A DNA stretch of 64,000 nucleotides from the NCBI GenBank assembly GCA_016187935.1, contig JACPIU010000038.1, positions 90,271 to 154,270 of the forward strand. Direction: 5' to 3'. This document shows positions 59,638 to 64,000 of this stretch, one piece after another. A program made the position numbers and the translations under genes. The notes below the pieces were generated by a model, which was given only the letters and a program-made list of their open reading frames with translations, did no database searches and was not told where the DNA came from. Source of the stretch: Bdellovibrio sp. Its GTDB lineage: Bacteria; Bdellovibrionota; Bacteriovoracia; Bacteriovoracales; Bacteriovoracaceae. Position 1 is the first letter of the stretch. Every line of letters begins with the position of its first letter.

Positions 59638-61546
59638 AATCCTGGTGGTTGTTCTCGGCCTGGTGCTCTCTATCCTTACACCTGTCAAGGCAGAATTAGT
59701 GTGTGGTTCAGGCACTGGAGTTTCCAACCAATCATCGTTACGCGATCCCGGGAAATCACTGGAGTCCATGGAGTTGCAGGATCAAGATGGCCTAGGAACC
59801 TGTTATGCCAACGCCCTTTCCTTGGCCATGGAAGCGGAGCTGGGAACACCAGTCAGTTATCACGAAATAGCTCTTCGCTATGGTGTCAGCAATGCCAGTG
59901 CAAGCGGCGGTCGCTCAAGGGCGGTCACAACAACCAATAATGATACGGGTGAGGCCACCCTTTTTAATGAAGGCGGATGGTCTTGTGAGTCCTTTGATAT
60001 CTTACGCAAGCGAAGACCTCCAACCATCTGCCGTCGTGATGATATTCCGCTGGAACGATTAGAAAATAGTAATGATCAAGAGGATGTCATGAAAAAACTG
60101 GCAGAATTTTATGACACCTTTTCAAAATTCAAAAAGCAAAAAAAGGAAAAGGCCGAAAAATTCGACGAGGCCTTGAAAGAAATCTTGGCCAATGCCAATG
60201 CCACATCAAGCACCAGATGTCAGAGTCTGATGACCGACCCGAACCGTAAGGCCATCGGTATGCAATTGCATCTGCAAAATTATTGCCTGGAAAAATACAC
60301 CGACTTACAAAACGCCATGAAGGAAGTTGCCGATTTCACGCTTCTTCGAAATGACTTGCCGGATAATCAAGAAAACAAAGCTACTCGCGATATATATTTG
60401 GAATTGATCAATTCCAGCACTGAAAAGGCCGGTCAGGCCAGGGCAAAAATACGTCAGCTCGGAGCGATCGATGTTGATCCAACATTAACTGGCACAGTTC
60501 CCGACATGATTGAAGTGAATGGAGAAAGTGTCATGCAATTTCCTTCCTGTGATCTCTTGCCTAAATTTGAAAATATTCTCAAGGCCCACGTAACTCATGT
60601 CGCCACGGCCTTTAACAATGCGGGGGAATTAAATCCCGCAGGACGAATGAGACCCGTCGTCGATCAATTTGCCAGGGCCAATTTCAATGCCATCGCAGGA
60701 GAACCAAACTTCCCGGCAGAAATATTTTCAAATTCGGAAGGATCACCATTCAGCGAGAACCGTCTTCAAGCATCATTACGCCAAGATATCGCCCAATCAG
60801 TTCCTTCCGTTTGTCAACGTGAAATTGTTTGGAGAGATATGCAAAACACGGAGACACTCCAAAACACTTTTTACCATAAGGCCAAAATCTGCCTGCCTGA
60901 TGACCTTCTTTTTTCCACCGTCTCTGCCTTCGAAGGACTTGCCACCCTTAACAATGGGGCCTTTCCGGCACAAGACTTTCTCAAGGCCGTTACCAAAGTG
61001 GATGGCAAATTGGATGATTTTATGATGGGTATCATTGGACCGAACTGCGCCGAGCATGCCATTGCTATCCCTCCCGCTTTACGTTGCGACTCAAAAGATT
61101 TTCCTATCACACTTACCTCAGCTGAGAGACGCGGGAAAAATGCCGCCAAAAGAAAAGAATTAGAGCGACAAAAAAGCATCAGTTTTATGCGTAATTACAC
61201 TGAAACATCACTTAATACCGCCCCCAAGGGACGACCTGTCATGGTCTCACTGTGTACCGCTTTTTTCCAAAATGAAACCCACGACTCGGACTTCAACAGG
61301 GCCAATTGTTCTGGAGGAATTCCCGGTCATGGTTATCATGAAATGTCGGTCATCGGCACACGCTGTAATAATGGGAAATTAGAATATCAGGTGCAAAACT
61401 CTTGGGGACAAGGATGCGGCAGTTTCACCAAAGTTACCGACACGGATTCAATTGTATTATACGACTGTAATGAACAAGGTGGCTTCGCCTGGATTCCCGA
61501 AGAAGTTCTGGTGCTCAATACAGATAAAGTCAAACGCCTGCAATAA
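59615..61546 (+). CDS. Exported papain-like (C1) cysteine protease
   Basis: A signal peptide (ILVVVLGLVLSILTPVKA) is followed by the C1-type active-site region QDQDGLGTCYANALSLAM: Q57 as oxyanion residue and C63 as nucleophile, six apart as in papain. The matching His is H575 (HGYHEMSVIG) and the Asn N595 in VQNSWGQGCG. A ~450-residue helical insertion separates the two halves (residues ~100-530), far larger than in papain (~210 residues in total). Such exported C1 proteases occur in predatory bacteria; use in prey digestion is inference. Confidence 0.82.
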   Translation: MHRKISVRILVVVLGLVLSILTPVKAELVCGSGTGVSNQSSLRDPGKSLESMELQDQDGLGTCYANALSLAMEAELGTPVSYHEIALRYGVSNASASGGRSRAVTTTNNDTGEATLFNEGGWSCESFDILRKRRPPTICRRDDIPLERLENSNDQEDVMKKLAEFYDTFSKFKKQKKEKAEKFDEALKEILANANATSSTRCQSLMTDPNRKAIGMQLHLQNYCLEKYTDLQNAMKEVADFTLLRNDLPDNQENKATRDIYLELINSSTEKAGQARAKIRQLGAIDVDPTLTGTVPDMIEVNGESVMQFPSCDLLPKFENILKAHVTHVATAFNNAGELNPAGRMRPVVDQFARANFNAIAGEPNFPAEIFSNSEGSPFSENRLQASLRQDIAQSVPSVCQREIVWRDMQNTETLQNTFYHKAKICLPDDLLFSTVSAFEGLATLNNGAFPAQDFLKAVTKVDGKLDDFMMGIIGPNCAEHAIAIPPALRCDSKDFPITLTSAERRGKNAAKRKELERQKSISFMRNYTETSLNTAPKGRPVMVSLCTAFFQNETHDSDFNRANCSGGIPGHGYHEMSVIGTRCNNGKLEYQVQNSWGQGCGSFTKVTDTDSIVLYDCNEQGGFAWIPEEVLVLNTDKVKRLQ

Positions 61547-61617
61547 GGCCGCTTCACATGAGTCAGAGTTCCTGCGCCAATAATTCCTATAAACCTCTGT
61601 ATCATTCCAATACTCAT

Positions 61618-61690
61618 CATGCGCCTATTATCTTGCGCTGTTTCTCCGCAAATTGAGTGCGTGAGCTGATGTGATCGCAGAAATTGGCCG
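61618..61690 (-). pseudogene. Remnant of a second HNH endonuclease gene
   Basis: The segment is nearly identical to 41036-41115, the 3' part of the HNH gene; TTTCTCCGCAAATTGAGTGC is shared. It has a 2-nt insertion that breaks the frame and several further changes. Only the coding part for CDHIT to NN is recognisable. It lies in the non-coding stretch that follows the papain-like protease; the flanks 61547-61617 and 61691-61761 show nothing else that I can assign. Confidence 0.75.
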
Positions 61691-61761
61691 AATGATTCTT
61701 TAAGCTCTGTTTACACTGCCTTGGAGCGTAAAACTGCTCTTCGCCAGTCTCTCGTTCGCCG

Positions 61762-62021
61762 TTATTTTGGCAATTGTACTATCTGGACAATAAATTTCTC
61801 AATTAGCTGATCTTCGATAACAAAGTCGTAAATTTCTTCCCTGAATTCCAAATCATCCCCTAAGATTTGAAGAGAGTCGCTATGGATAAAACCTCATAAT
61901 TATTTAACCTCAAAAAGAAATAAGCATCATCCTCAGGGCCTCTAATCTCAAAATTATCTATACCGAGTACCTCAACGGCTCTCTTCTTTGCAGCAATTTG
62001 AAATTCTTTGTTTATTTGCAT
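61762..62021 (-). pseudogene. Frameshifted small gene of unknown function
   Basis: From ATG 62021 the frame reads MQINKEFQIAAKKRAVEVLG to NNYEVLSIATLFKS. Near 61885 a second frame takes over with DSLQILGDDLEFREEIYDFV to QIVQLPK and a TAA at 61762. Together they would form an ~85-residue acidic, helical protein. Both halves have a protein-like composition, so I take this as one gene broken by a single frameshift. The function is unknown; small acidic proteins of this size are often immunity proteins, which is speculation. Confidence 0.45.
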
Positions 62022-62172
62022 GTATATCCAGCAAAATGTCGAGGTCCGCCATTTATTCAAGCAAGATAATACTGTATAATGGCACCAATGCTGCAGTCTT
62101 TTTGTGAACACTACAAGAAACCCGGGATTGCCTCCAGCTGAAAACCAGTGCTATGAAGATGAACTATTTTAA

Positions 62173-62445
62173 ATGAATGAAATAATTATAAAATCAGGTA
62201 GATTCAAATATACTGAAAAGGTTTCTCTAAAATTTAAAATTGTTCAGCGAGATTTCACTCCCGGAAGTGGCGACTATGCAGATGCATCAATAATTCAAGA
62301 TGACCAGCCGGGCACGTGTTATGAAATACTCTACGAGATAGCAGGAGAGCACGAACGATTTGCTGGGGGGGGATACTTCAGGACAGTAAATGAAGCAATT
62401 AATCGCATAAGCAATATGGTTCAGGTTGTTAATTGGGATGGATAG
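62173..62445 (+). CDS. Small protein of unknown function
   Basis: A 90-residue soluble protein, mostly beta-strands at the start (IIIKSGRFKYTEKVSLKFKI) and a helix at the end (VNEAINRISNMVQVVN). No ribosome site is obvious. It is divergent from the frameshifted gene at 61762 and lies in decayed DNA next to an IS remnant, so it may have arrived by transfer. No family recognised. Confidence 0.45.
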   Translation: MNEIIIKSGRFKYTEKVSLKFKIVQRDFTPGSGDYADASIIQDDQPGTCYEILYEIAGEHERFAGGGYFRTVNEAINRISNMVQVVNWDG

Positions 62446-62656
62446 TTATTAACAAAAGCGGATGAGGTTCTAGCTAGAATGTTCAATATCAAAAGTATAC
62501 TACATTAAGATTTGTTCGTTTTTGAGTTTACCACAACCTAACCTGAGGTGCTTGAATCTAAAGACGGACCGTGGACTTCTCAAATTCTGTCTTCGCCTCT
62601 TCTTGAAAACCTATTCTCTTACACTATGTTAAAAATATTTTCCAAAAACAACTTCA

Positions 62657-63464
62657 CTATGCACTTACAGCAGTTAATGATTCCCACACAAAACCAACCA
62701 TTTCTCGCGCACAGGCAACCTTGACTTTATTCCGATGTTTCCCTGCATGATGAAGGCGACTGCCTTTTTTTGCCAGTCTCTCTCGGCACCGATCAGCGAT
62801 ATGAATAAGTTTTGGGTCAACATCTTTTCTTCGTGTCTTAAGTGCTTTGCTGATTATATTTGTCCTGGGTATTTTTTGATTGGCCTCAATGAAGGCAGTT
62901 CGCAAATAGCGGTTGCCATTTTTGGTTATGCCGAAGCGATTTTGTTTTCCGCCGGATGAATCTTCTCTAATATCCAACCCCATCCACGACGAGAGTTGGT
63001 TGGGATGTCCAAAGCGCTTGATATTGCTGATTTCTGTAATCATGACCATGGCAAATACATTTTTTATTCCGTGAAAACATGTAAGCGCTTTGACTTGCGT
63101 TGTATATTTAGATGGTTAAGATGCCTGCCGCGTAGAATTGCGCCAGTTTACCAGCATCAACACGGTCTGTTTTTACTTGATTGCCATGAACTCTTGGAAT
63201 ACTGCTTGGTGCAACGACAACACAATCGAGATTATCAGCGAGCAGTTCCCTTTGCAGACTGTGTTCAATATAGGTTGCCTCGTAGCAGATTTTTAAAGTG
63301 TGATCGGGAAATTTCTTTTTAATGCCTTCCATCTTAGAGATCAGCCCCTTGGCCGTGGGCCTTGTTTTGGATTCAAGAACTTCACCTGTTTTTGGAAAAT
63401 AAGCATTGAAATGAAACGAATTATCATCGACATCAACGCCAACATAGATTAAATTTTTACTCAT
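62657..63464 (-). mobile_element. IS110-family transposase with internal deletion
   Basis: The N-terminal half starts at ATG 63464 (MSKNLIYVGVDVDDNSF) and carries the DEDD residues of the RuvC-like domain, including YEATYIE and KTDRVDAGKLAQFYAAG; it ends at a stop at 63108. The C-terminal half, in another frame, reads VKALTCFHGIKNVFAMVMIT and includes the Ser-containing REDSSGGKQNRFGITKNGNR. About 100 residues between them are missing compared with full IS110 transposases (~330-400), so a deletion with frameshift inactivated it. IS110 elements use a bridge RNA and lack terminal inverted repeats, so ends cannot be set here. Confidence 0.85.
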
Positions 63465-63565
63465 AGACGGCCCCCTTTGGTATGTTATGGAGTTTGTATT
63501 TTGCACTCCATATGAGGTACCCATCAAGCGATGGAAGCCCTCGATTTATAAGGAGGGCCGTCTAG
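63465..63565 (-). ncRNA. Structured leader upstream of the IS110 transposase (possible bridge RNA remnant)
   Basis: Read on the minus strand, this ~100-nt stretch contains three hairpins: GCCCTC/GAGGGC, CCATC-GCTT-GATGG and TATGGAGT/ACTCCATA. An outer pair, TAGACGGCCC with GGGCCGTCTA, encloses them and includes the GGGGG that would serve as ribosome site of the transposase. IS110-type elements encode their bridge RNA in the non-coding end next to the transposase, so this may be part of it. Alternatively it hides the ribosome site in read-through mRNA. Confidence 0.4.
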
Positions 63566-64000
63566 ATCTTCTAACCTCTAATATGTTATGATTGGATAAA
63601 ATAAATGGAATTTTGTCTCTCATGCTCGTGGTGTCATGCATATATTTAAGCAAGAAATTCTTACTACTTTCATATTGTTATTAATTTATATTTCAACATA
63701 TCTTTATTTTTTCATATTTAACTCTATCTACAAAACGAGACCTTCGTTTTTGCCTCCTTTTTATTATTTAACATTGGCATTCTTAGATTATTTTATTTTT
63801 ACCTACGGAGGATTGTTTTATATTAATTTCAATGTTTTTTTCAGATTCTATTTGTTAATTGGTCCTGTCAAATTTCTTGTGTAAATTAAAAGAAGTCAAG
63901 CAAGTGCCTCCCATTTGTTAATGGGTGTTTCTTCCAATATGCCTCAAATTTCAAACAGATCACGGCAAGAAGATTGTAGCAGGACTGTTCTCCTGCAACG
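63566..64000. other. AT-rich non-coding end of the window
   Basis: Very AT-rich. An 82-codon hydrophobic frame at 63636-63884 lacks a ribosome site and looks like a composition artefact. A small hairpin CCCATT-TGTT-AATGGG lies at 63910-63925. It may contain the outer end of the IS110 element, but I cannot place a boundary. Confidence 0.4.

Noticed and set aside
63636..63884. 82-codon hydrophobic open frame
   Set aside because: Extreme AT content, low complexity and no ribosome site; looks like a composition artefact next to an IS remnant.
1..64000. CRISPR array, rRNA genes, intact tRNA genes or replication origin
   Set aside because: No regularly spaced direct repeats, rRNA-like stretches, complete cloverleaf or DnaA-box cluster were noticed by eye; a dedicated scan was not possible.

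Overview
The window looks like a chromosomal segment of a Gram-negative bacterium, most likely a member of the Bdellovibrionota or a relative. This is inferred from the gene families (exported papain-like and trypsin-like proteases, an HNH family of the type common in Bdellovibrio, a Tad pilus with unusual parts, lipoproteins, TolC proteins) and moderate GC content. No rRNA or intact tRNA is present, so the placement is not proven.

Layout. (1) 0-3.7 kb: bidirectional [NiFe] hydrogenase hoxF(partial)-hoxU-hoxY-hoxH plus its endopeptidase. (2) 3.8-9.1 kb: exported proteins, including a trypsin-like protease with C-terminal ankyrin repeats and a one-heme cytochrome-like protein. (3) 9.2-13.8 kb: a metal-efflux operon (exported two-domain CbiX-like protein, small membrane protein, P-type ATPase with SCALK instead of CPC, RcnR/DmeR-type repressor, DmeF-type CDF exporter). 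It may serve Ni/Co balance and so connect with the hydrogenase. (4) 14.0-16.3 kb: a lipoprotein and RseP. (5) 16.4-33.1 kb: a Tad/Flp pilus locus in three blocks: TadE-TadE-TadG-GspF; CpaB-minor pilin-TadA-TadB-TadC; and prepilin peptidase-Flp-secretin-two FHA-like membrane proteins. Two of the blocks start from divergent promoter regions that share a 23-bp sequence. Three proteins of the locus carry FHA-like domains.

(6) 36.3-49.6 kb is the most unusual region. It encodes a 1012-residue acidic protein with an N-terminal LEERIAPG motif and five ~174-residue repeats, two TolC-like proteins, a three-GAF/transmembrane/HlyD fusion, a PqqD-like/M50-protease/HlyD fusion and a short HlyD protein. 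No ABC or RND pump is encoded there. I propose a dedicated processing and export system for the repeat protein. It is interrupted by a frameshifted HNH gene. (7) 49.9-61.5 kb: mostly exported or envelope proteins: Cys-rich repeat protein, MopE/CHAP protein, SGNH hydrolase, GH57 glycosidase, DUF523 protein and a papain-like protease. (8) 61.6-64 kb: decayed DNA with an HNH remnant, a frameshifted small gene and an IS110 transposase with an internal deletion, preceded by a strongly structured leader.

A further striking feature is a ~121-bp palindromic element (TA target duplication, 22-bp imperfect terminal repeats) inserted in frame inside the signal peptide of the gene at 21268. A degenerate relative lies at 53948-54047.
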